Assembly: GCA_964466965.1 (NCBI GenBank)
Contig: CAYXPZ010000066.1
Location: 1-12,092, forward strand
DNA: 12,092 nt
Direction of reading: 5' to 3'
Source of the DNA: Dichotomicrobium sp964466965
GTDB lineage: Bacteria > Pseudomonadota > Alphaproteobacteria > Rhizobiales > Rhodomicrobiaceae
Shown: piece after piece, positions 4,926 to 11,078 of the stretch
How the letters are laid out: each line of letters begins with the position of its first letter
Numbering within the stretch: the stretch's first letter is position 1
Notes under the pieces: model-generated
Database searches by the model: none
The model's input: only the letters and a program-made list of their open reading frames with translations
Told to the model about the DNA's origin: nothing
Position numbers and translations under genes: made by a program

Positions 4926-6236
4926 TCAGCCGCCGCCTCGCTCGCGCAAATCGCGGAACAGCGCCAAGCGCTCAGCCAGCTCGCGCTCATAGCCGCGATC
5001 GGTGGGGTGGTAGTAACTTGTCCTCGCCATATTCTCAGGGAAATAGTCCTGCCCGGAAAACCCCTCGGGCGAATTATGATCGTAGGCGTAGCCTTCGCCG
5101 TAGCCCTCATCCTTCATCAGTTTGGTCGGCGCATTGAGGATGTGGCGCGGCGGCGGCAGCGAGCCGGTATCGCGCGCGCTGGCCATCGCGCCCTTAAAGG
5201 CGGTGTAGACGGCGTTCGACTTCGGCGCGAGCGCCAGATGTACTGTCACCTGCGCCAGCGCCAGCTCGCCTTCCGGGCTGCCGAGGAAGTCGTAGGCATC
5301 CTTCGCGGCAATCGCCAGCGAGAGCGCGTGCGGCTCGGCCAGCGCGATGTCCTCCACCGCCATGCGCACGAGCCGCCGCGCGATGTAAAGCGGGTCCTCG
5401 CCGCCATTTAGCATGCGCGCGAGCCAGTAAAGCGCCGCATCGGGGTCCGAGCCGCGCACCGACTTGTGCAGCGCGCTGATGAGGTCGTAATGCGCGTCCC
5501 GGCTCTTGTCATACAGCGGCGCGCGGCGCTGGACCAGGTTGGCGAGCGCTTCAATGTCGAGAGCGTCGGCTGCCTCATCGTGCGCGGCCATCAGGTCCTC
5601 GAACAGATTGATGAGCGCGCGGCCATCACCGTCGGCCATGTTGATGAGTTGGGCGCGGGCCTTGTCGGTAAGCGGCGCGCGGGCGCCTTGCGCGGCCTCG
5701 GCCCGTTGCAGCAGCGTCTCAAGCGCCGTCTCGCCCAGCCGGTGAAAGCGCAGCACCGTCGCGCGTGAGAGCAGTGCCCCGTTTAGCTCAAAAGACGGGT
5801 TTTCCGTTGTTGCCCCAATCAGCGTGATCGTCCCGTCCTCCATAACCGGCAGAAAGGCGTCCTGCTGCGCGCGGTTGAAGCGGTGGATCTCGTCGATGAA
5901 CAGCACCGTGGCAATGCCGTCGTGCCGGCGCTTACGAGCACGCTCGAAGGTCTCGCGCAGCCCCTGCACGCCTGAGGTTATCGCGGAAAGCTGCTCAAAT
6001 TCGTAGCCGGACAGCGTGGCGAGCAGGCGCGCCACTGTGGTCTTGCCGGTGCCGGGCGGCCCCCAGAAAATGACTGAGCGCAGACTGCCGCTCTCCACCA
6101 TCCGCGCGAGCGGCGCGCCAGAGCCGAGCAAATGATCCTGTCCGGCAACCTCGGCCAGCGTTTGCGGGCGCAGCCGGTCGGCCAGCGGGCGCGGCGCGCT
6201 GTCTTCTAGCCCCGCGGCTTCAAACAACGAGGCCAT
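4926..6236 (-). CDS. rarA: Replication-associated recombination protein A (RarA/MgsA), AAA+ ATPase
   Basis: A 436-residue cytoplasmic AAA+ protein of the RarA/MgsA/WRNIP1 family, which acts at stalled replication forks. Motifs in order: RPQTLAEVAGQDHLLG (24-39); Walker A GPPGTGKTT (59-67); Walker B VLFIDEIHRFN (111-121); sensor 1 GATTENPSFE (141-150); arginine finger region LLSRATV (155-161). The C-terminal RarA-specific part includes YDLISALHKSVRGSDPDAALYWLARML (250-276) and LPPPRHILNAPTKLMKDEGYGEGYAYDH (360-387), the region that forms the tetramer and binds single-stranded DNA ends in E. coli. The length and domain order are normal. The ATG at 6236 follows the htrA stop by 17 nt with an AAGG-type SD, so rarA is probably in one transcript with htrA. 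Confidence 0.96.
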   Translation of the reverse strand: MASLFEAAGLEDSAPRPLADRLRPQTLAEVAGQDHLLGSGAPLARMVESGSLRSVIFWGPPGTGKTTVARLLATLSGYEFEQLSAITSGVQGLRETFERARKRRHDGIATVLFIDEIHRFNRAQQDAFLPVMEDGTITLIGATTENPSFELNGALLSRATVLRFHRLGETALETLLQRAEAAQGARAPLTDKARAQLINMADGDGRALINLFEDLMAAHDEAADALDIEALANLVQRRAPLYDKSRDAHYDLISALHKSVRGSDPDAALYWLARMLNGGEDPLYIARRLVRMAVEDIALAEPHALSLAIAAKDAYDFLGSPEGELALAQVTVHLALAPKSNAVYTAFKGAMASARDTGSLPPPRHILNAPTKLMKDEGYGEGYAYDHNSPEGFSGQDYFPENMARTSYYHPTDRGYERELAERLALFRDLRERGGG

Positions 6237-6253
6237 GGCCCTTCTTTCTCATG

Positions 6254-7729
6254 CTACCAGCGGATGACCGTGCGCAAGAGCTCACCCCCGCGCTGTATGC
6301 TCAGTCGCCAAACGCGTGATCCACGGCGCGCCACGCCTTGGAGATCTTGGACACGGCTAATCTCCTCGCCATTCACCTCGACGATGATATCGCCGGGGCG
6401 AAAACCAACGCGCCGTGCGGGCGAATAACTTTCGGTTTCGCGTACGACGACGCCGGATGTCTCGCGCAGCCGCAACTCTTCGGCAACGGCGGGCGAAAGG
6501 TTCTCGACAGTGGCGCCGGCGAACGGGTGATCCCCATCGAGCGTGGTTGTGTTGCGCGGCGGATCTTCCGGGGGCGCGCGCAATGCAACCTCCACAGTCC
6601 TGCGCGAGCCATCCCGCCAAATCTCGAATGTCGCTTCGCCGCCGATGCCCTGCGTCGCGATCCGGTAGCGAAGGGCGTCCCCATCCGCAATGCTCCGGCC
6701 CGCCACACTGAGGACAACGTCGCGCTCACGCAGGCCAGCTTGGTCCGCCGGGCTCCCCGGCGCCACATCAACGATCAGCGCGCCAGATGGACGCGGCAGC
6801 CCCAGCCCCTCCGCCAGGTCGGACGTGACGTTTTGAACGCTCACGCCGACCCAGGCCCGCTGCACCGTATCGCCCTGAAGGGCAGAGTCGACAACCACGC
6901 GCACCATATTGGACGGGATGGCAAAGCCGATGCCTTGGGAGCCGCCGCTGCGCGAGAAGATCGCTGTGTTAACGCCGACCAGACGCCCATCCATATCGAT
7001 AAGCGCGCCGCCCGAATTGCCCGGGTTAATGGCTGCGTCTGTTTGAATAAAGAACTGATAATCCGTTATCCCGACCCGCGTACGCGCCGTCGCCGAGACG
7101 ATGCCGCTCGTGACAGTCTGTCCGACGCCGAAGGGGTTGCCGATCGCCAGCACGAGATCGCCCACCTGCAGATTGTCCGAATTGGCGAACTGAATATGCG
7201 GGAAGGTTTCGCCGTCGCCTTCCAGTCTGAGGACGGTCAGGTCGGTACGTTTATCTTCGAGGATTATTTGCGCGGAATATTCCCGCCCGTCCGCGAGCGA
7301 CACCTTGATGTCGATATCATCTGTACTGCGGCCCTTGCGCCCGCGGATCACGTGATAGTTGGTCACGACCAAGCCGTCAGCGCTTACGATAACGCCGGAG
7401 CCAAGCGAGCGCTGCGCGCGCTGGCGCGGAATATCAAACTCCCGGCCGAAGAAGCGCCTGAAGAACTCGTCGCTGAAAACCGGCGAGCGTGGGGCCTGCG
7501 AGCGTTGGCGCACGTAGATGTTTACGACGGCCGGCGTGGCTTTATCGACTGCCGGAGCGAAGGAAAGCCGGATCTGACGCCGGTCGGCCGGAAGCGCGCG
7601 TTCGATCCGCGGCTCCTGGGCTTGGTCTTGCTGGCTCCTGGCGCTTTCGGGCGTGGCGAATTGGGCCACTAGAGCCGCGGCAACGACTAGGGCGGTCGCA
7701 ATCAGTGCAAGGCGAACCGATCGGGTCAT
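6254..7729 (-). CDS. HtrA/Do-family periplasmic serine protease with two PDZ domains
   Basis: A 491-residue DegP/DegQ-type protease-chaperone that degrades misfolded envelope proteins. Residues 1-24 are a basic start plus hydrophobic stretch, a signal peptide or signal anchor. The trypsin-like domain runs about 55-285 with the triad H126 (TNYHV), D163 (RTDLTVL) and S239 (GNSGGAL). PDZ1 covers about 290-385 (RAWVGVSVQNV through VALRAPP). PDZ2 covers about 402-485 (PFAGATVENL, GFRPGDIIVEVNGEEI). The segment between residues 75 and 108 (LA-loop) is moderately long and arginine- and phenylalanine-rich. The ATG at 7729 has an SD (AGGGA) that is rather distant, 11 nt away. It is 54 nt downstream of rplQ with no convincing terminator between, so ribosomal read-through may supply part of its expression. 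Whether it is the DegP or DegQ ortholog cannot be settled from sequence alone. Confidence 0.95.
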   Translation of the reverse strand: MTRSVRLALIATALVVAAALVAQFATPESARSQQDQAQEPRIERALPADRRQIRLSFAPAVDKATPAVVNIYVRQRSQAPRSPVFSDEFFRRFFGREFDIPRQRAQRSLGSGVIVSADGLVVTNYHVIRGRKGRSTDDIDIKVSLADGREYSAQIILEDKRTDLTVLRLEGDGETFPHIQFANSDNLQVGDLVLAIGNPFGVGQTVTSGIVSATARTRVGITDYQFFIQTDAAINPGNSGGALIDMDGRLVGVNTAIFSRSGGSQGIGFAIPSNMVRVVVDSALQGDTVQRAWVGVSVQNVTSDLAEGLGLPRPSGALIVDVAPGSPADQAGLRERDVVLSVAGRSIADGDALRYRIATQGIGGEATFEIWRDGSRRTVEVALRAPPEDPPRNTTTLDGDHPFAGATVENLSPAVAEELRLRETSGVVVRETESYSPARRVGFRPGDIIVEVNGEEISRVQDLQGVARRGSRVWRLSIQRGGELLRTVIRW

Positions 7730-7783
7730 CGCGTACGGTCCCTGCTGCGTGTTGAAGCCTGCGCCGCCGGCCGCCAGGCCTGC

Positions 7784-8218
7784 CTACGCCATCGCGTCCT
7801 CGCCCTGTTCTTCCTCGGCCTGTTCCTGCGTCGGACCGGAATCCTGCCCCCGCGCCTCCGGATCGCGGTCAACAAGCTCGATGACCGCCATCGGCGCGCC
7901 GTCGCCATAGCGGAAGCCAGCTTTCAGCACGCGCGTATAGCCGCCGTTGCGCTCTGCATAGCGCGGGCCGAGCACATTGAACAGCTTACTGACCATCGCC
8001 TCATCGTTCATCCGCGTCGCAGCGAGCCGACGCGCGTGCAGATCGCCGCGCTTACCCAGCGTAATCAACTTATCGACCACAGGGCTGAGTTCCTTGGCCT
8101 TTGGCAGGGTCGTGATGATCTGCTCATGCTTGATGAGCGCATCCGCCATATTACGGAACAGCGCCCGGCGGTGGCTCGCGGTCCGGTTCAGCTTGCGGCC
8201 GGCATTCTGGTGGCGCAT
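7784..8218 (-). CDS. rplQ: 50S ribosomal protein L17
   Basis: A 144-residue L17, starting MRHQNAGRKLNRTASHRRAL, with KAKELSPVVDKLITLGKRGDLHARRLA (41-67) and GGYTRVLKAGFRYGDGAPMAVIELVDR (92-118). The core is the normal length. After residue 118 there is an acidic, Gln- and Glu-rich tail (EARGQDSGPTQEQAEEEQGE) of about 25 residues. Such a tail is common in alphaproteobacterial L17 and absent from E. coli L17. The ATG at 8218 has AGGGAG 7 nt upstream. It is the last ribosomal gene of the alpha operon; rpoA ends 44 nt upstream across a strong hairpin. Confidence 0.97.
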   Translation of the reverse strand: MRHQNAGRKLNRTASHRRALFRNMADALIKHEQIITTLPKAKELSPVVDKLITLGKRGDLHARRLAATRMNDEAMVSKLFNVLGPRYAERNGGYTRVLKAGFRYGDGAPMAVIELVDRDPEARGQDSGPTQEQAEEEQGEDAMA

Positions 8219-8240
8219 CTTATGTCTCCCTGACGGGGCG

Positions 8241-8258
8241 GGCGTGCCGGGGCACGCC
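8241..8258 (-). other. GC-rich hairpin between rpoA and rplQ
   Basis: GGCGTGCC-CC-GGCACGCC is an 8-bp perfect inverted repeat (practically 7 bp with a 4-nt loop). It begins 4 nt after the rpoA stop codon and ends 22 nt before the rplQ ATG. No T-tract follows, so full termination is unlikely. An RNA-processing or stability element, or partial attenuation setting the L17:RpoA ratio, fits better. The structure is directly visible; the function is inference. Confidence 0.6.
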
Positions 8259-8262
8259 GGTA

Positions 8263-9285
8263 TTAGTATTGATCCTCGTAGCGCTTTGCCAGTTCCTCGA
8301 TGTTCTCCGGTGGCCAGTTCGGCACATCCATGCCCAAATGCAGGCCCATCGAGGCGAGCACTTCCTTGATCTCGTTAAGCGACTTGCGCCCGAAGTTGGG
8401 CGTGCGCAGCATCTCCGCTTCGCTCTTCTGGATCAGGTCGCCGATATAAACGATGTTGTCGTTCTTCAGACAGTTGGCCGAGCGCACCGACAATTCTAGC
8501 TCATCGACTTTCTTCAGCAGCGCCGGGTTGAATTCCAGCTCGGGGACGGATTCTTCAGCCGACGGCCGCTCCGGCTCGGCAAAGTTGACGAAGACGTTGA
8601 GCTGATCCTGCAGAATCCGGGCGGCATAGGCGACCGCGTCATCGGGCGCCACAGAGCCGTCGGTCTCGATATCCATCGTGAGCTTATCGTAGTTCAGGAT
8701 CTGACCCTCACGGGTGTTCTCGACCTTGTAGGAGACCTTCTTGACCGGGCTGTAAAGGCTGTCGACGGGGATCAGCCCGATCGGCGCGTCTTCAGGGCGG
8801 TTGCGCTCGGATGGCTCATATCCCTTACCGAGGCCGGCGGTGAATTCCATACGGATCGAGGCGCCCTCGTCCAGCGTACACAGTACCTGATCCGGGTTGA
8901 GGATCTCGACATCGGCGCCTGTCTCAATATCGCCGGCCGTCGCCACGCCGGGGCCTTCTTTGCGCAGCACCATGCGCTTGGTGCCCTCCGAATGGACGCG
9001 CACGGCGATCTCCTTGATGTTCAGCACGATGTCCGTGACGTCCTCGCGCACGCCGGGAACCGAGGAAAACTCGTGCAACACGCCGTCAATATGCACACTG
9101 GTAATGGCGGCGCCCTGAAGCGAAGAGAGCAGCACCCGGCGCAGTGAGTTGCCGAGCGTCAGGCCAAAGCCGCGCTCCAACGGCTCAGCGACGATGGTGC
9201 CCGTACGCCGGGAATCGCGGCCGAGCTTGACATCGAGCTTTTTCGGCTTGATGAGGTCCTGCCAATTCTTCTGGATAACTTGCAT
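8263..9285 (-). CDS. rpoA: RNA polymerase alpha subunit
   Basis: The 340-residue alpha subunit of RNA polymerase. The N-terminal assembly domain (about 1-238) contains EPLERGFGLTLGNSLRRVLLSSLQGAA (34-60) and the dimerisation and beta/beta'-contact regions. A linker rich in Pro and Glu (238-252) leads to the C-terminal domain (about 255-325). ELSVRSANCLKNDNIVYIGDL (264-284) holds R268, the counterpart of E. coli R265 that contacts UP-element DNA, and FGRKSLNEIKEVL (298-310) gives the second DNA-contact loop. The C-terminus extends with PNWPPENIEELAKRYEDQY, normal for alphaproteobacteria. The ATG at 9285 has a good SD (AGGAG, 9-nt spacer). It sits between rpsK (97-nt gap) and rplQ (44-nt gap). 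Confidence 0.98.
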   Translation of the reverse strand: MQVIQKNWQDLIKPKKLDVKLGRDSRRTGTIVAEPLERGFGLTLGNSLRRVLLSSLQGAAITSVHIDGVLHEFSSVPGVREDVTDIVLNIKEIAVRVHSEGTKRMVLRKEGPGVATAGDIETGADVEILNPDQVLCTLDEGASIRMEFTAGLGKGYEPSERNRPEDAPIGLIPVDSLYSPVKKVSYKVENTREGQILNYDKLTMDIETDGSVAPDDAVAYAARILQDQLNVFVNFAEPERPSAEESVPELEFNPALLKKVDELELSVRSANCLKNDNIVYIGDLIQKSEAEMLRTPNFGRKSLNEIKEVLASMGLHLGMDVPNWPPENIEELAKRYEDQY

Positions 9286-9334
9286 TCGAATACGCTCCTA
9301 TTTAGTGCGGGCGCGCAGTGTTCGCTCTCACGCA

Positions 9335-9349
9335 TCGCCTGCTGGGCGA
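9335..9349 (-). other. Small hairpin in the rpsK-rpoA gap
   Basis: TCGCC-CAGCA-GGCGA is a 5-bp inverted repeat with a 5-nt loop, near the middle of the 97-nt gap (9286-9382) before rpoA. There is no T-tract. It is weak and could be chance in GC-rich sequence. Apart from it and the rpoA SD, I see nothing else in the gap. Confidence 0.3.
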
Positions 9350-9382
9350 CTATCGCACGGGCGACACATGCCGGTTGGCAGA

Positions 9383-9772
9383 TCAGACGCGGCGGCGCTT
9401 CGGCGGGCGGCAGCCGTTGTGGGGGATCGGCGTGACATCGCGGATCGAGGTCACCTGGAAGCCGCATGCCTGTAAGGCGCGCAATGCAGACTCCCGGCCC
9501 GAGCCCGGCCCGCGCACCTCAACGTCGAGGGTCTTCATGCCGTGCTCAAGCGCCTTTTTGCCTGCCTCTTCCGCGGCCATCTGTGCCGCAAAAGGCGTGG
9601 ATTTTCGCGAGCCCTTGAAGCCCATGCCGCCAGCCGACGCCCAGGACACCGCATTGCCCTGCGCATCCGTGATCGTGATCATGGTGTTATTGAACGTCGC
9701 GCTCACATGCGCCACGCCCGAGGTAATGTTTTTCTTCTCCCGGCGGCGGACCCGCGCGCGTTCCTTAGCCAT
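9383..9772 (-). CDS. rpsK: 30S ribosomal protein S11
   Basis: A 129-residue S11, the standard length. It is recognised by KKNITSGVAHVSATFNNTMITITDAQGNAVSWAS (13-46), GFKGSRKSTPFAAQ (51-64), VRGPGSGRESALRAL (86-100) and the invariant C-terminal TPIPHNGCRPPKRRRV (114-129). S11 sits on the platform of the small subunit near the E-site and the mRNA exit. The ATG at 9772 has AGGTG 10 nt upstream. It lies 78 nt after rpsM; that gap contains a nested hairpin. Confidence 0.98.
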   Translation of the reverse strand: MAKERARVRRREKKNITSGVAHVSATFNNTMITITDAQGNAVSWASAGGMGFKGSRKSTPFAAQMAAEEAGKKALEHGMKTLDVEVRGPGSGRESALRALQACGFQVTSIRDVTPIPHNGCRPPKRRRV

Positions 9773-9801
9773 CGTTTCGTTTCACCTTTCGTGACGCTTC
9801 G

Positions 9802-9842
9802 CGCCGGTTCGCTGCCGCGCGCATCGCGCGGGCCCTCCGGCG
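9802..9842 (-). other. Two-level hairpin between rpsM and rpsK
   Basis: On the minus strand an outer stem CGCCGG (9842-9837) pairs with CCGGCG (9807-9802). It encloses a perfect inner hairpin CCGCGCG-ATG-CGCGCGG (9831-9815). The element fills about half of the 78-nt gap between the rpsM stop and the rpsK ATG and ends 29 nt before that ATG, leaving the SD free. There is no T-tract, so it is not a conventional terminator. It may be a processing or stability element or a ribosomal-protein binding site; that part is inference. Confidence 0.5.
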
Positions 9843-9850
9843 ATATCTGA

Positions 9851-10219
9851 TTACTTCCTCTTGCCCGCGATCGGCTTGGCCGGACCCTTGCGCGTACGCG
9901 CGTTGGTGTGCGTGCGTTGCCCGCGCACAGGCAGCCCACGACGGTGTCGTAGACCGCGATAACAGCCCAGATCCATCAGCCGCTTCACGTTCATGGCAAC
10001 ATCGCGGCGCAGATCGCCCTCGACCGTGTAGTCGCGGTCGATGATCTCGCGGATTGTGATGACGTCTGAATCCGCCAACTCGTTCACGCGCCGCTCAGGC
10101 GGGACGTTGGCCTTTTCGCAAATCTCCTTTGCGAAATACGGGCCAATCCCGTGAATGTAGCGCAGTGCCACGTCCACGCGCTTGTTCGTTGGAATATTAA
10201 CGCCGGCAATACGAGCCAA
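9851..10219 (-). CDS. rpsM: 30S ribosomal protein S13, TTG start
   Basis: A 122-residue S13 starting (M)ARIAGVNIPTNKRV, exactly the family N-terminus. RYIHGIGPYFAKEICEKANV (20-39) is the helix-turn-helix-like core, and the arginine-rich end RGLPVRGQRTHTNARTRKGP (95-114) threads toward the P-site tRNA. S13 forms the head bridge to the large subunit. The initiation codon is TTG (reverse complement of 10217-10219). The family N-terminus and an SD of GAGGAG 8 nt upstream leave no doubt about it, and no ATG or GTG is available at a suitable place. It is the first gene of the alpha operon, downstream of a 217-nt leader region containing a promoter candidate. Confidence 0.97.
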   Translation of the reverse strand: MARIAGVNIPTNKRVDVALRYIHGIGPYFAKEICEKANVPPERRVNELADSDVITIREIIDRDYTVEGDLRRDVAMNVKRLMDLGCYRGLRHRRGLPVRGQRTHTNARTRKGPAKPIAGKRK

Positions 10220-10220
10220 G

Positions 10221-10241
10221 TTGCGTTCTCCTCTTTCGCAA
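10221..10241 (-). promoter_or_regulatory. SD of rpsM held in a hairpin loop
   Basis: TTGCG (10241-10237) can pair with CGCAA (10225-10221), leaving an 11-nt loop that contains AGAGGAG, the rpsM Shine-Dalgarno, 8 nt before the TTG start. The stem is only 5 bp, so the SD would stay accessible in the loop. It could help ribosome capture at the rare start codon or serve as a site for repression by a ribosomal protein; both are inference. Confidence 0.4.
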
Positions 10242-10366
10242 ATCCGGCCAGCTCGGGCCTCGTTCCGTCCTATGGGTTTGAGTTCGCATCACAATCGGCG
10301 CTGCGCGGCAATCATTACGCTGATACCCGATGTGCATAACGGCAACGGTCAAATTGTTGAGAGCGC

Positions 10367-10396
10367 TATCTACCGAAAAGACAACGCGCCCGTCAA
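10367..10396 (-). promoter_or_regulatory. Promoter candidate for the rpsM-rpsK-rpoA-rplQ operon
   Basis: In the adk-rpsM gap (10220-10436) the minus strand has TTGACG (10396-10391), the exact alphaproteobacterial -35 consensus, followed after 18 nt by TAGATA (10372-10367). The -10 is only a fair match. Transcription would start near 10360, giving a leader of about 140 nt before rpsM. An unusually long gap at this point in an otherwise packed cluster supports an internal promoter. The rest of the gap holds no gene and no clear terminator after adk. Confidence 0.5.
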
Positions 10397-10436
10397 GCCA
10401 TCGGCACCAGCTCTCGCGGCTGCGCGGATGTCTTTT

Positions 10437-11078
10437 TTACGCCATCGCCTGTTCTAGCGCATTGGTGACCTCTTCAATCGGCTGTTCGCCGTCAACAATG
10501 CGGACCTTTCCCTGCTCCTTGTAGTAGTCGATCAGCGGTTTTGTCTGCTCGTGATAAACCGCGAGCCGGTTGCGCACCGTATCCGGATTGTCGTCCGGGC
10601 GCCGGATGAATTCGATGCTACCGCATTTATCGCAGACGCCCTCCTTCTCGGGCTGCTTGAATGTGTCGTGATAGCCTTCGCCGCAGTTGGCACAGGTGTA
10701 ACGCCCAGCGACGCGCTCAACCAGCAAATCATCGTCAACCTCGATCACCAGCACCCGGTCGATCGTGCGATCGCGTTGCCCAAGCATCCGATCCAGCACC
10801 TCAGCCTGATGTACGTTGCGCGGGAAGCCGTCGAGGATAAAGCCCTTATCGCCAAGCTTTTCGATCTGGTCGGTGACGATCTCCACGACAAGATCATCCG
10901 GCACCAGTTCGCCGGCCTCCATATAAGATTTGGCCTGCTTGCCAATCTCGCTGCCCTCGCTAACAGCGGCGCGCAGCATATCGCCCGAGGACAGCTGCTT
11001 CATGTTATGTCGGTCTTCGAGGAGCTTTGCTTGGGTGCCTTTGCCGGAGCCCGGCGGACCGATCAAAATAATGTTCAT
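10437..11078 (-). CDS. adk: Adenylate kinase with four-cysteine (metal-binding) lid
   Basis: A 213-residue long-form adenylate kinase, interconverting ATP + AMP and 2 ADP in the cytosol. The P-loop is GPPGSGKGT (8-16). SSGDMLRAAV (30-39) and ILDGFPRNVHQAE (81-93) form the AMP site. The lid (about 122-160) contains C129-x-x-C132 and C149-x-x-C152, the four-cysteine arrangement that binds zinc or iron. E. coli Adk lacks these cysteines, but Paracoccus Adk has them. RRPDDNPDTVRNRL (159-172) is the conserved post-lid segment. The frame is open further upstream to 11261, but homology begins at MNIILIGPPG. The ATG at 11078 overlaps the secY stop as ATGA, so secY and adk are translationally coupled, the usual order. 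No clear terminator follows. Confidence 0.97.
   Translation of the reverse strand: MNIILIGPPGSGKGTQAKLLEDRHNMKQLSSGDMLRAAVSEGSEIGKQAKSYMEAGELVPDDLVVEIVTDQIEKLGDKGFILDGFPRNVHQAEVLDRMLGQRDRTIDRVLVIEVDDDLLVERVAGRYTCANCGEGYHDTFKQPEKEGVCDKCGSIEFIRRPDDNPDTVRNRLAVYHEQTKPLIDYYKEQGKVRIVDGEQPIEEVTNALEQAMA

Noticed and set aside
6338..7672. Long plus-strand open frame opposite the HtrA gene (444 codons)
   Set aside because: It is fully antisense to a protein with an intact catalytic triad and PDZ domains. The translation has no recognisable domain and is rich in Arg and Ala, typical of GC-rich antisense shadows.
7730..7783. Rho-independent terminator between rplQ and htrA
   Set aside because: Only a short GCCTG/CAGGC pairing with mismatched interior is present and no T-tract follows; htrA read-through seems likely.
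10420..10439. A-rich stretch after the adk stop as a terminator
   Set aside because: On the transcribed strand it is a run of A, not T, and no stem precedes it.
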